DNA of 18,547 nucleotides from Lysobacterales bacterium (lineage in GTDB: Bacteria; Pseudomonadota; Gammaproteobacteria; Xanthomonadales; SZUA-36): NCBI GenBank assembly GCA_029287515.1, contig JARFQZ010000186.1:1-18547 (forward strand). The letters run 5' to 3'. The notes beneath the pieces were generated by a model, which was not told where the DNA came from, did no database searches, and was given only the letters and a program-made list of their open reading frames with translations. The translations under genes and the position numbers were made by a program. This document shows, in pieces, positions 6,956 to 14,926 of the stretch; position 1 is the first letter of the stretch, and each line of letters starts with the position of its first letter.

Positions 6956-7978
6956 TCAGTTGCTGAAATAATAGGATTCTTCATCTTCATCCTGTTCGAG
7001 CACACCACCATCAGCCAGTACTTCCTGCAGATAGCTGGGAACCGCACTCAGTTCCAGGACCAACATGATACGGCCCTGCCCGGCCGAGACCACGGACACC
7101 TGGTTGACGATACTGAGTTTTTGAAGGTAAGCGAGGCATTGTTCGTATTCATCTGCGTTATTGACCCCCGAAACGGTAATTTGATGGTTCCAGACTCCCT
7201 GGTCCGAAGCCGCAATGGCATTCGCTGCCGCGATCAGATCGATGGACTGCTGAACGCTCTCGGTCAGAGCCGCCTGCAGGTCGATATCCTGCATTCGCCA
7301 GGTCCAGTTTTCGCCCCCGTAGGACACATTGATCCGGACGCTCCATACCAGCCCTTCCCGACGAGCTGCTGCGATCATTGCACCTGTCCCGGGCTCCATA
7401 CCGAGATCCTCGGTGTACCCACCCCACAATAACTGGTCATCGACGATGAATTTTCCCTCTTCGTCCGGCGCCGGCCAGTTCAGCGGAAGGCCACGCCACT
7501 CCGCGGCGTTGCTGATGGACTCCCAGACATAATTGAATTCAACCGGCATGATGCGACGGTCCAGTCCGTTATCAACCACAACCCAGGGAACCATCGGATC
7601 CCGTTCCCTGGGCCACAACGGAAGCTGAAGGGAAAGGACCATTTCATCGACTTTGCCGCTGGCGAACTCTGCCACCAGGCGGAGTTCCTCGACTTCGCTG
7701 CCGTCGGCCTGCACCAACGTGACGTTCCGGTAATAAAAAGCCACGAGAATGGAAGAGGCGTTACCCAGGGCGGGTTCCACCAGCGGATAGTCTTCAAAGG
7801 AACGTAAGCCGCTGATTTTCTGGAACACGTGCTTCAGCGCCAGCGGCAAGGCTTGCCTGCGAACAGCCGCGTCCTTGCTTTCCACGGCGGCCTCTCCTTT
7901 GTAGATGTCGACCGTGGCCGCCTGGCTGCCTGAAAACGGAACAACCGCCAGCAGCAAAATCAATAATAAAGTTCTCAT
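6956..7978 (-). CDS. DUF2066 domain exported protein
   Basis: The product of 340 residues begins with a clear Sec signal peptide, MRTLLLILLLAV, with a likely cleavage after GSQA (about residue 20). The mature part starts ATVDIYKGEAAVESKDAAVRRQALPLALKHVFQKISGLR, the typical opening of DUF2066 proteins, and the VAFYYRNV and LVWSVRINV segments also fit. The function of DUF2066 is unknown. The reading frame is open upstream to a farther ATG at 8059, but that would overlap the purM start and bury the signal peptide, so I chose the ATG at 7978. The C-terminus is acidic (EQDEDEESYYFSN). It is divergent from purM with 67 bp between the chosen starts and is followed after 12 bp by the PerM-like gene, so it probably heads the three-gene unit ending with hda. 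Confidence 0.85.
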   Translation of the reverse strand: MRTLLLILLLAVVPFSGSQAATVDIYKGEAAVESKDAAVRRQALPLALKHVFQKISGLRSFEDYPLVEPALGNASSILVAFYYRNVTLVQADGSEVEELRLVAEFASGKVDEMVLSLQLPLWPRERDPMVPWVVVDNGLDRRIMPVEFNYVWESISNAAEWRGLPLNWPAPDEEGKFIVDDQLLWGGYTEDLGMEPGTGAMIAAARREGLVWSVRINVSYGGENWTWRMQDIDLQAALTESVQQSIDLIAAANAIAASDQGVWNHQITVSGVNNADEYEQCLAYLQKLSIVNQVSVVSAGQGRIMLVLELSAVPSYLQEVLADGGVLEQDEDEESYYFSN

Positions 7979-8045
7979 GGGGTACCGGGTGCGGAACGAG
8001 TAAATAAGATACCATATGGCTCTTTTCAGACGCCATTTGAATGAC

Positions 8046-9104
8046 ATGAATAATCCCAAGGAAAGCCTGTCTTACCGCGATGCCGGCGTGGACATCGATG
8101 CTGGAAATGAGCTGGTTGAACGAATAAAACCCGCTGTAAAGAGCACCTTGCGCCCGGAAGTTCTGACAGGCCTGGGTGGATTCGGGGCTCTGTTCGAAAT
8201 GAACCCGGGGCGCTGGCGTGATCCATTGCTGGTGTCCGGCACGGATGGCGTAGGCACCAAGCTGGTCCTGGCTCGCCAACTGGGTCAGCACGGCACCATT
8301 GGAATCGACCTGGTCGCTATGTGCGTTAACGATATCCTCACCTGCGGCGCTGAACCCCTGTTTTTTCTTGACTACTTTGCCACCGGTAAGCTGCACCTGG
8401 ACGAAGCGCAGGCGGTGATCGAGGGTATCGCCGAGGGATGCAGGCAGGCCGGTTGCGCCCTGATCGGCGGTGAAACCGCGGAGATGCCCGGAATGTACGG
8501 TGAGGGCGAATACGACCTGGCCGGATTTTCGGTCGGCGTGGTCGAACGCTCGGACCTGCTGGATGGCAGCCGGATTGAAGCGGGACACAGAATCCTGGGG
8601 CTGGCCTCGAGCGGCCCGCATTCCAACGGATACTCACTGATCAGGAAAGTCATCGAGCGGTCAGGAGCAGACCTCGATTCCACCATCAAAGGCCCCGGCG
8701 GATCACCCGTCAGCCTGGGAGAGGCTCTGCTTGCCCCGACCCGCATCTACGTGAAACCGGTACTTGCAATGCTCAGGTCTCGGGCGGTCGACGGCCTGGC
8801 GCACATTACCGGGGGCGGACTGACGGAAAACATTGTCCGGATCCTTCCGCGGGGCCTGGGGATCGCGGTCGATACAAGCGCCTGGGAAACGCCCGAAGTT
8901 TTTTCCTGGCTGCAGGAAAACGGCGCCATCGAGGACAGCGAAATGCTCAGGACTTTCAACTGCGGCGTGGGAATGGTGATGATTGTTCCGGAACCGGATG
9001 CAGACGGTGTCCGTTCACAGGCCCATTCGATGGATCTTGACTGCTTCGACATGGGAAGCGTGGTGACGGCAGACGTGGATTCCCGGGTACAGTACAGCTC
9101 ATGA
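8046..9104 (+). CDS. purM: Phosphoribosylformylglycinamidine cyclo-ligase PurM (AIR synthetase)
   Basis: PurM closes the imidazole ring in the fifth step of de novo purine synthesis, turning FGAM and ATP into AIR. The 352-residue length is close to the family's 345. Typical motifs are SLSYRDAGVDIDAGN near the N-terminus, GTDGVGTK (residues 65-72), GIDLVAMCVNDI, GGETAEMPGMY (141-151) and HITGGGLTENI. The ATG at 8046 places SLSYRDAG at the usual distance from the start; an in-frame ATG at 8016 would add ten residues (MALFRRHLND) not expected in the family. No strong ribosome site is visible before either. The stop overlaps the purN start by 4 bp (ATGA). No purine-repressor site was recognised in the 67-bp upstream gap. 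Confidence 0.95.
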   Translation: MNNPKESLSYRDAGVDIDAGNELVERIKPAVKSTLRPEVLTGLGGFGALFEMNPGRWRDPLLVSGTDGVGTKLVLARQLGQHGTIGIDLVAMCVNDILTCGAEPLFFLDYFATGKLHLDEAQAVIEGIAEGCRQAGCALIGGETAEMPGMYGEGEYDLAGFSVGVVERSDLLDGSRIEAGHRILGLASSGPHSNGYSLIRKVIERSGADLDSTIKGPGGSPVSLGEALLAPTRIYVKPVLAMLRSRAVDGLAHITGGGLTENIVRILPRGLGIAVDTSAWETPEVFSWLQENGAIEDSEMLRTFNCGVGMVMIVPEPDADGVRSQAHSMDLDCFDMGSVVTADVDSRVQYSS

Positions 9105-9766
9105 AACAACCCCTGAAAACCACGGTCCTGATCTCGGGCGGCGGCAGTAATTTGCAGGCCCTGGTCGACGCAAGGGATTCAGGGCGCCTTGAAATAGACA
9201 TCACCCACGTGATCAGCAACGTGGCGGATGCGGCGGGCCTGGATCGTGCCGCGCGCGCTGGAATCAGCAGCAGCGTGCTGCCTCACGGTAATTTTTCCAG
9301 CCGGGAAGAATTTGACCAGGCGCTGGCCGTGCTGATCGCGGCTAACCAGCCGGACCTGGTGGTGCTTGCGGGTTTCATGCGCATCATTGGACAGGCCGTC
9401 CTGGAACCCTTCCAGGGCATGCTGATCAATCTCCACCCTTCCCTGCTGCCTTTGTATCGAGGCACAGGCACCTATCTCAGGGCAATCGAGGCGGGCGACA
9501 GGCATCACGGCGCCAGCATTCACTTTGTCACCGAGGAACTCGACGGCGGCCCCGTCATCTCCCAGGTCGTCATCCCGATTAAAAGCGACGACAGCCCCGA
9601 AAGCCTGGCCGCAAGACTTTCACCGAGGGAACACGACCTGGTCGTGGCGACCGTGGAATTATTCTCGAAACACCGGGTCGAATGCAGCGAAGGATCGGTT
9701 TTCATTGACGGGAAAGAGAATTCCGCTCCGTTGATGTTACAGCCTGATAATCAACTCCATCCCTGA
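9101..9766 (+). CDS. purN: Phosphoribosylglycinamide formyltransferase PurN
   Basis: PurN transfers a formyl group from 10-formyl-tetrahydrofolate to GAR, the third step of purine synthesis. The 221-residue product shows the phosphate-binding ISGGGSNLQAL (residues 11-21), VVLAGFMRI, the catalytic INLHPSLLP with Asn110 and His112, and EELDGGPV with Asp148; these match Asn106, His108 and Asp144 of E. coli PurN. The segment after HPSLLP reads LYRGTGTYLRAIEAG, where many PurN proteins have G-L-x-T-H, a local variation. The ATG overlaps the purM stop by 4 bp, so translation is coupled. The C-terminal tail after FIDGKE is loosely conserved. Confidence 0.95.
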   Translation: MKQPLKTTVLISGGGSNLQALVDARDSGRLEIDITHVISNVADAAGLDRAARAGISSSVLPHGNFSSREEFDQALAVLIAANQPDLVVLAGFMRIIGQAVLEPFQGMLINLHPSLLPLYRGTGTYLRAIEAGDRHHGASIHFVTEELDGGPVISQVVIPIKSDDSPESLAARLSPREHDLVVATVELFSKHRVECSEGSVFIDGKENSAPLMLQPDNQLHP

Positions 9767-9786
9767 ACTGCCGGCGAAAAAATTCG

Positions 9787-11349
9787 ATGAGAAAACAGTT
9801 TTTTTCTTTCCTCGTTGTCATCATCAGCCTGGCGGCCTGCTCGGTCAATCCGGTAACCGGAGAACGTAATTTCCAGATTTACGACACCGACTGGGAGCGT
9901 CAGGTCGGAACGCAGATGTATGCGCCGATGAAACAGTCCCAGGGCGGTGAGTTCATACTCGATCCGGATCTGACCGCTTATGTCAATGACGTGGGTAACC
10001 GCCTGGCCAGCCAGGCCAGGCGAAAGGAAGAACTGGATTTCGAATTCAGCATCATCAACGACTCCATCCCCAATGCCTGGGCCTTGCCCGGAGGGAAAAT
10101 CGTCATCAACCGGGGTCTGCTGACCGAACTGGATTCGGAAGCGGAACTGGCCGCTGTCCTGGGCCATGAACTTGTCCATTCCGATGCAGCGCACGGGGCT
10201 CGCGCGCAATCAAAGGGCATGCTCACCCAGGCAGGTGCGGTCGTCGGCATGGTGATTCTGGGAAGCACCATCGATTCGCAGGCGGCCAGGGAAGTTGCCC
10301 TGATGGTGCCGGCGCTCGGCGCCCAGCTGGTGACACAAAAATACGGACGTGACGCCGAACGGGAAGCAGACGAGTACGGCATGCTGTACATGTCCGAATC
10401 GGGTTACGATCCGCAGGGCGCTGTCGAACTGCAGGAAACCTTTGTCGAGCTGTCCCGGGAGAAAGACCCGGACTGGGTCAGCGGTCTGTTTGCATCCCAT
10501 CCCCCCTCGCTCGAGCGGGTCAGGAATAATCAGAAAACGGCCCAGGACTTGCCGGCCGGCGGGGACATCGGCAGGGAACGTTACCGTCAGAAAACCGCTT
10601 ATCTGCAGAGAGTCAAGCCGGCTTACGAAGCGTTCGACAAGGCAAAAAAGGCCGTCAGTGACGGCAAGATGGAAGAGGCCCAGGAACAGTTGAACCGGGC
10701 GATGGCCATCGAACCGCGGGAATCACTGTTCCACGGTTTGCAGGGTGATATTTACGCCCTGAACAAACAACCGGAGCGTGCGCTGACGTCGTATGAAAAA
10801 GCAGTTCGCGCCAACCCCGGATTTTTCTATGGCCACCTGCGATCGGGCCAGATGACATACAAGCTGGGCCAGGAAGACCAGGCGCGTTCCAGCCTGGACC
10901 GCAGCCTTGAACTGATGCCAACCGCCGAGGCGCATTACCTGCTGGGCATGCTGGACAAGAACCAGGGTGACATGAACAGCGCGATGGAGCATTTCAAGGT
11001 CGCAGCGCAGTCGGAATCCGAAGCCAGCCAGGCCGCCACCCGGGAACTGGTCCTGCTGGATTTGCAGAATAACCCTGCCCGCTACATCGGCTCGCGAGCA
11101 GCAGTGGACGACCGGAACCGTGTCTGGATCCAGTTCGGCAACCGCACCCGCGTGCCAATCAGAAACATCGTGTTCAGCTACGCCTGGCTGGACGACCAGG
11201 GCCAGACTCGTCGGGGTCAGAAAACCTACACCGGCCCCCTCGACGGCGGTCAACAGGATCAGATCAGGCTGGACTTCAGCCTCAATGACGCCGCTGAACT
11301 GAGCCGGCGGGTGCGGGTTGAAGTCATCAGCGCCACGGTCAGCCAGTAG
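9787..11349 (+). CDS. BepA-like M48 metalloprotease lipoprotein with TPR repeats and C-terminal beta domain
   Basis: The 520-residue protein starts with a lipoprotein signal ending SLAAC (Cys18), so the mature enzyme is probably anchored in a periplasm-facing membrane leaflet. The M48 peptidase domain (about 30-250) has the zinc motif HELVH (127-131) and the third ligand in EREAD, probably Glu191, plus the family's PNAWALPGGKIVINRGLL and FASHPPSLERV (His238 is a candidate for the regulatory His of BepA). TPR-like helices follow at about 265-415. The last 100 residues (YIGSRAAVDD to the end) look like a beta-sandwich of the FxLyD type, which E. coli BepA (about 487 residues) lacks in this form. 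BepA relatives assist LptD folding and degrade misfolded outer-membrane proteins; that role is inferred. It follows purN after 20 bp and converges on murA. Confidence 0.88.
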   Translation: MRKQFFSFLVVIISLAACSVNPVTGERNFQIYDTDWERQVGTQMYAPMKQSQGGEFILDPDLTAYVNDVGNRLASQARRKEELDFEFSIINDSIPNAWALPGGKIVINRGLLTELDSEAELAAVLGHELVHSDAAHGARAQSKGMLTQAGAVVGMVILGSTIDSQAAREVALMVPALGAQLVTQKYGRDAEREADEYGMLYMSESGYDPQGAVELQETFVELSREKDPDWVSGLFASHPPSLERVRNNQKTAQDLPAGGDIGRERYRQKTAYLQRVKPAYEAFDKAKKAVSDGKMEEAQEQLNRAMAIEPRESLFHGLQGDIYALNKQPERALTSYEKAVRANPGFFYGHLRSGQMTYKLGQEDQARSSLDRSLELMPTAEAHYLLGMLDKNQGDMNSAMEHFKVAAQSESEASQAATRELVLLDLQNNPARYIGSRAAVDDRNRVWIQFGNRTRVPIRNIVFSYAWLDDQGQTRRGQKTYTGPLDGGQQDQIRLDFSLNDAAELSRRVRVEVISATVSQ

Positions 11350-11356
11350 AAAGAAC

Positions 11357-11372
11357 CGCCTGATCACAGGCG
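11357..11372. terminator. Hairpin between convergent M48 protease gene and murA
   Basis: CGCCTG (11357-11362) and CAGGCG (11367-11372) form a 6-bp stem with the loop ATCA, spanning the murA stop codon in a 14-bp gap between convergent genes. The position fits a two-way transcription stop, but neither side has a run of T, so this is a weak call. Confidence 0.35.
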
Positions 11373-12617
11373 CTTGATGCGTGCTCCCAGGCCACTGAGT
11401 TTTTCCTCGATGATTTCATAGCCGCGGTCGATGTGGTAGACACGATCGATGAGCGTGACGCCATCGGCAACCAGCCCCGCGAGCACCAGGCTGGCTGACG
11501 CACGCAAGTCGGTGGCCATGATAGGTGCGCCGTTCAGCCCGGGCACACCGCGGATAATCGCCGTATTGCCCTTGACCTGGATATCGGCGCCCAGGCGCTG
11601 CAGTTCCTGCACGTGCATGAACCGGTTTTCAAAGATGGTTTCAGTTACGACGGCAGTCCCTTCGGCGATCGTGTTCATCGCCATGAACTGGGCTTGCATG
11701 TCCGTGGGGAACCCGGGGTACGGCGCGGTAGTAATGTCCACGGAACGCGGCTTTTTGCCCTGCATGTCCAGTTCGATCCAGTCTTCCCCGACGCAGATCT
11801 GCGCACCGGTCTCGCTGAGCTTGTCCAACACGGCATCCAGGTGGGCGGGCCTGGCCCGTGTGCAACGGATTCGCCCACCCGTCATGGCGGCGGCCACCAG
11901 GTAAGTGCCGGTTTCGATCCGGTCGGGCAGCACCGAAAACTCGGTACTCCGGAGATTGTCGACTCCCTCGACGGTCATCGTGTTCGTTCCCGCTCCTTCG
12001 ATGCGGGCGCCCATGGAAATGAGAAAATCGGCCAGGTCCACCACTTCGGGCTCCTGGGCGGCATTCTCAATGATGGTTGTTCCTCTGGCCAGTGTCGCCG
12101 CCATCAGGATATTTTCAGTACCCGTCACGGTCACGGTATCCATGATGATCCTGTTACCGATCAGCCGGTCGGCGTATGCCTCGATGTTTCCGTTGCGCAC
12201 TTCCACCCTCGCGCCAAGCGCCCGTAATCCATGAAGGTGCAGGTCTACCGGACGCGATCCGATCGCGCATCCGCCCGGCAGTGAAACCCGGGCCTGGCCA
12301 TATTTCGCAACCAGCGGCCCCAGCACCAGGATCGAGGCGCGCATGGTCTTTACCAGGTCGTAAGGCGCTTCGAAAAGATTCATGCTGCGCGGATCGATCT
12401 CGATCGTCATGCGATCATTGATGCTCAGTTCCGCACCCATCCGGCCCATCAGTTCCATGGTGGTGGTCACATCCTGCAAATGCGGCACATTGTTCACCAG
12501 GGAAGGGCCGTCTCCCAGCAAACTGGCCACCAGGATTGGCAATACGGCATTCTTGGCGCCGGACACCCATACTTCCCCCTGCAGGGGAACACCACCGTGA
12601 ATTTCGATCCGGGCCAT
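11364..12617 (-). CDS. murA: UDP-N-acetylglucosamine 1-carboxyvinyltransferase MurA
   Basis: MurA transfers enolpyruvate from PEP to UDP-GlcNAc, the first committed step of peptidoglycan precursor synthesis in the cytoplasm. The 417-residue length is typical. Clear marks are the N-terminal VSGAKNAVLPIL with Lys22 and Asn23, RASILVLGPL, the active-site loop LPGGCAIGSRPVDLHL with Cys117 (Cys115 in E. coli), TAPYPGFPTDMQAQFMA and TVVTETIFENRFMHV. The cysteine is the residue fosfomycin alkylates, so this enzyme should be sensitive to that drug. The gene follows ibaG after a 1-nt gap, an order also found in E. coli, and converges on the M48 protease gene. Confidence 0.97.
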   Translation of the reverse strand: MARIEIHGGVPLQGEVWVSGAKNAVLPILVASLLGDGPSLVNNVPHLQDVTTTMELMGRMGAELSINDRMTIEIDPRSMNLFEAPYDLVKTMRASILVLGPLVAKYGQARVSLPGGCAIGSRPVDLHLHGLRALGARVEVRNGNIEAYADRLIGNRIIMDTVTVTGTENILMAATLARGTTIIENAAQEPEVVDLADFLISMGARIEGAGTNTMTVEGVDNLRSTEFSVLPDRIETGTYLVAAAMTGGRIRCTRARPAHLDAVLDKLSETGAQICVGEDWIELDMQGKKPRSVDITTAPYPGFPTDMQAQFMAMNTIAEGTAVVTETIFENRFMHVQELQRLGADIQVKGNTAIIRGVPGLNGAPIMATDLRASASLVLAGLVADGVTLIDRVYHIDRGYEIIEEKLSGLGARIKRL

Positions 12618-12618
12618 C

Positions 12619-12849
12619 TCAGCCTGCTTCTTCTGGCGACTGGGTCTTCAGGCCGAGCGCATGAATTTCGTTGCCCATGTATTTACCGAGTGTCGCGTAC
12701 ACCATTCGGTGCCGCTGTAACGTCGACTTACCGGAGAAGGAAGCGCACACCACGTGCGCTTCGAAATGAACGCCGTCATCACCCGTTACGACAACTTTTG
12801 CATCAGGCAACCCCTCCTGAATCATTTGCTCTATGCTTGTTGTATCCAT
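12619..12849 (-). CDS. ibaG: BolA-family protein IbaG
   Basis: IbaG is a small BolA-type protein that binds Fe-S clusters together with a monothiol glutaredoxin and is linked to acid stress in E. coli. The 76-residue product has the whole BolA fold: an N-terminal helix (SIEQMIQEGLPDAKV), the strand VTGDDGVHFEAHVV, the GKSTLQRHRMVYATLG segment and IHALGLKTQSPEE. Possible ligands are His28, Cys35, His47 and His63. AAGGAAG (12858-12864 on the plus-strand map, read in reverse) is an 8-nt-spaced ribosome site for the ATG. The gene precedes murA by 1 nt as in E. coli, which separates it from BolA itself. Confidence 0.9.
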   Translation of the reverse strand: MDTTSIEQMIQEGLPDAKVVVTGDDGVHFEAHVVCASFSGKSTLQRHRMVYATLGKYMGNEIHALGLKTQSPEEAG

Positions 12850-12949
12850 AGACTAAGCTTCCTTTTCTCCTGAAATCTTCTAATGTGCCAATTCGGACGC
12901 CCGACATCATAATGGAAGCAGAAGCGATACTGAAAGCGAATTGCACATT
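12850..12949. promoter_or_regulatory. Divergent intergenic region between ibaG-murA and the yrbG-lpt-rpoN unit
   Basis: This 100-bp gap should carry the promoters of two divergent units. On the plus strand CATAAT (12908-12913) is a 5 of 6 match to a -10 box for yrbG, with no good -35 at 16-18 bp. On the minus strand TTGGCA, inside AATTGGCACATT, is a 5 of 6 -35 box for ibaG without a clear -10 partner. Nothing else is recognisable. Confidence 0.35.
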
Positions 12950-13939
12950 ATGCTGATTTCCATCGCACAACTGGCCGGTGGTTTCATTCTGCTCGTTTGG
13001 GGCGCAGACCGGCTTGTCGCCGGCGCTTCGGCACTGGCGCGTAACCTCGGTGTTTCACCACTGATCATCGGACTGACCATCGTGGCTTTCGGAACGTCCG
13101 CGCCGGAACTCGTTGTATCCGGGGTCGCAGCCTACCGCGGAAACCCGGGGCTTGCCGTCGGCAACGCAATCGGCTCGAACATCGCCAATATCGGGATGAT
13201 CCTGGGCCTTACCGCCATCGTCTACCCCCTGAGGGTGGAATCAGAAACATTGAAGCGCGAATATCCGCTGTTGATGCTGATCATGATTGCCAGCCTGATC
13301 ATGGCCGCTGACCTTATTTATGACCAGACGGAAGGCTGGTTGCTGCTGACCGGCCTGGTCGCCCTGATCATCTGGATGGTTCGTTTCGGCCTCAGGCGCT
13401 CACCGGATGACCCGCTGGCAGAGGAATTCGCGGCTGAAATCCCCAGCAATATGCCAACCGGATATGCCGTCCTGTGGCTGGTTGTCGGCCTGATCGTGTT
13501 GCCGATCAGTTCGAAATTCCTGGTTGAAGGGGCCATCTACATTGCCCGCAGCCTGGAAGTTTCCGAGGCCGTCATTGGCCTGACCATCATGGCGTTCGGC
13601 ACCAGCCTGCCGGAACTGGCCGCCGCGCTCACCAGTGCGCTGCGGGAGGAGGACGACCTCGCCATCGGAAACGTCATCGGCTCCAACATGTTCAACATCC
13701 TGGGTGTGCTGGGCATCGCGGCTGTCATCAGTCCGGTCGAAGTGGATTTCCTGATGCTGAAGCAGGATTTTCCGGTCATGTTCCTGTTCACCATGCTGTT
13801 GTTTTTCATGGCCTACGGCATCCAGGGGCCCGGGCGGATCAGCCGCAAATCAGGAATTCTGCTGCTCTCGATGTTCATTGCCTACCAGTGCCTGATTTGG
13901 ATAACCGCAACACGCGTGGTGCCCGAAGCCGGCGGTTGA
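12950..13939 (+). CDS. yrbG: CaCA-family Na+/Ca2+ exchanger YrbG
   Basis: The 329-residue integral membrane protein belongs to the Ca2+/cation antiporter family. It has about ten hydrophobic segments and the two alpha repeats that define the family: AFGTSAPE (residues 46-53) followed by GNAIGSNIAN (71-80) in the first half, and AFGTSLPE (215-222) followed by GNVIGSN (240-246) in the second. The acidic residues of these repeats bind the ion. Direction and substrate in bacteria are uncertain. I chose the ATG at 12950; a TTG at 12941 would add three residues and has a slightly better upstream purine run. In E. coli yrbG also heads the kdsD-kdsC-lptCAB series; here it follows ibaG divergently without any mla genes in between. 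Confidence 0.92.
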   Translation: MLISIAQLAGGFILLVWGADRLVAGASALARNLGVSPLIIGLTIVAFGTSAPELVVSGVAAYRGNPGLAVGNAIGSNIANIGMILGLTAIVYPLRVESETLKREYPLLMLIMIASLIMAADLIYDQTEGWLLLTGLVALIIWMVRFGLRRSPDDPLAEEFAAEIPSNMPTGYAVLWLVVGLIVLPISSKFLVEGAIYIARSLEVSEAVIGLTIMAFGTSLPELAAALTSALREEDDLAIGNVIGSNMFNILGVLGIAAVISPVEVDFLMLKQDFPVMFLFTMLLFFMAYGIQGPGRISRKSGILLLSMFIAYQCLIWITATRVVPEAGG

Positions 13940-13954
13940 GGGTAAACTAGCGGC

Positions 13955-14926
13955 ATGAACAAGGATGCCATCAGAGCCCTGGCCCGGGCCGTCATCGAAA
14001 CTCAGGCAAGCGCCGTGAGGAGCCTCCTGGACCGCATTGACGGGTCTTTCCTGGCAGCCTGTTCCTGCCTGCTGGAATGCGAAGGACGTGTTGTCGTTAT
14101 CGGTATGGGTAAATCCGGCCATATCGGCAGCAAGATCGCCTCCACGCTGGCAAGCACGGGCACCCCCGCATTCTTCGTTCATCCAGCCGAGGCCAGCCAC
14201 GGCGATCTCGGAATGGTCAAAGCGGAAGACGTCGTGCTTGCCCTTTCCAATTCCGGCGAGACCGATGAATTGAACCGGATTCTTCCGCTGTTGAAGCGGA
14301 TCGGAGTGAAAATCGTGGCACTGACGGGAAACCCTGAATCAACGCTGGCAATACACTCTGACGTGGTTCTGGATATTTCGGTGGATGAAGAAGCCTGCCC
14401 GCTCGGACTTGCGCCGACTTCCAGCACGACAGCCACACTGGTCATGGGTGATGCACTCGCCATCTCCCTGCTCGAAACCCGGGGTTTCACCGAGGAGGAC
14501 TTCGCCAAGTCCCACCCGGCCGGCCAGTTGGGCAAACGCCTGCTCCTTCACATCAGGGACATCATGCATTGCGGGGACGAGATTCCAGCCGTTCAGGCGG
14601 ACGCTTCGATCAGCGATGCGATCGTGGAAATGACGGCAAAAAGACTGGGAATGACGGCCGTGCTGGATAAAAACGGAAAAGTCCTGGGCATTTTCACCGA
14701 TGGGGACCTGCGGCGAACGCTGGATTCGGGCCTGGACCCGCACACGACCCTCATCTCAGATGCGATGACCCCGGGGGGGCAAACCATCTCACCCGATTCA
14801 CTTGCGGTGGAGGCCATGCGGAGAATGCAGACCCATGCGATACAGGGCTTGCTGGTTACGAAGCCGAACGGACAGTTGATGGGCGCCCTGAATTTCCAGG
14901 ACCTGTTGAAAGCGGGAGTCGTCTAG
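13955..14926 (+). CDS. kdsD: Arabinose-5-phosphate isomerase KdsD
   Basis: KdsD converts ribulose-5-phosphate into arabinose-5-phosphate, the first step towards Kdo of LPS. The 323-residue product has the usual SIS domain with GMGKSGHIG (50-58), ASHGDLG with His82, SNSGETDEL (98-106), APTSSTTATLVMGDALA (153-169) and SHPAGQLGK with His187 (186-194). Two CBS domains follow (about 203-265 and 270-323), including FTDGDLRRTL. Length and domain order equal E. coli KdsD (328). The gene starts 15 bp after yrbG with GAGGG upstream, and its TAG is immediately followed by the kdsC start. Confidence 0.95.
   Translation: MNKDAIRALARAVIETQASAVRSLLDRIDGSFLAACSCLLECEGRVVVIGMGKSGHIGSKIASTLASTGTPAFFVHPAEASHGDLGMVKAEDVVLALSNSGETDELNRILPLLKRIGVKIVALTGNPESTLAIHSDVVLDISVDEEACPLGLAPTSSTTATLVMGDALAISLLETRGFTEEDFAKSHPAGQLGKRLLLHIRDIMHCGDEIPAVQADASISDAIVEMTAKRLGMTAVLDKNGKVLGIFTDGDLRRTLDSGLDPHTTLISDAMTPGGQTISPDSLAVEAMRRMQTHAIQGLLVTKPNGQLMGALNFQDLLKAGVV

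Noticed and set aside
8009..8020. ATACCATATGG before purM resembling half of the suf regulator palindrome
   Set aside because: Only the 8-mer TACCATAT is shared, the dyad is not, and AT-rich 8-mers of this kind can occur by chance.
7794..8621. Open frame of 275 codons on the minus strand opposite purM
   Set aside because: It covers purM and part of the DUF2066 gene in another frame and shows no protein-family motif.
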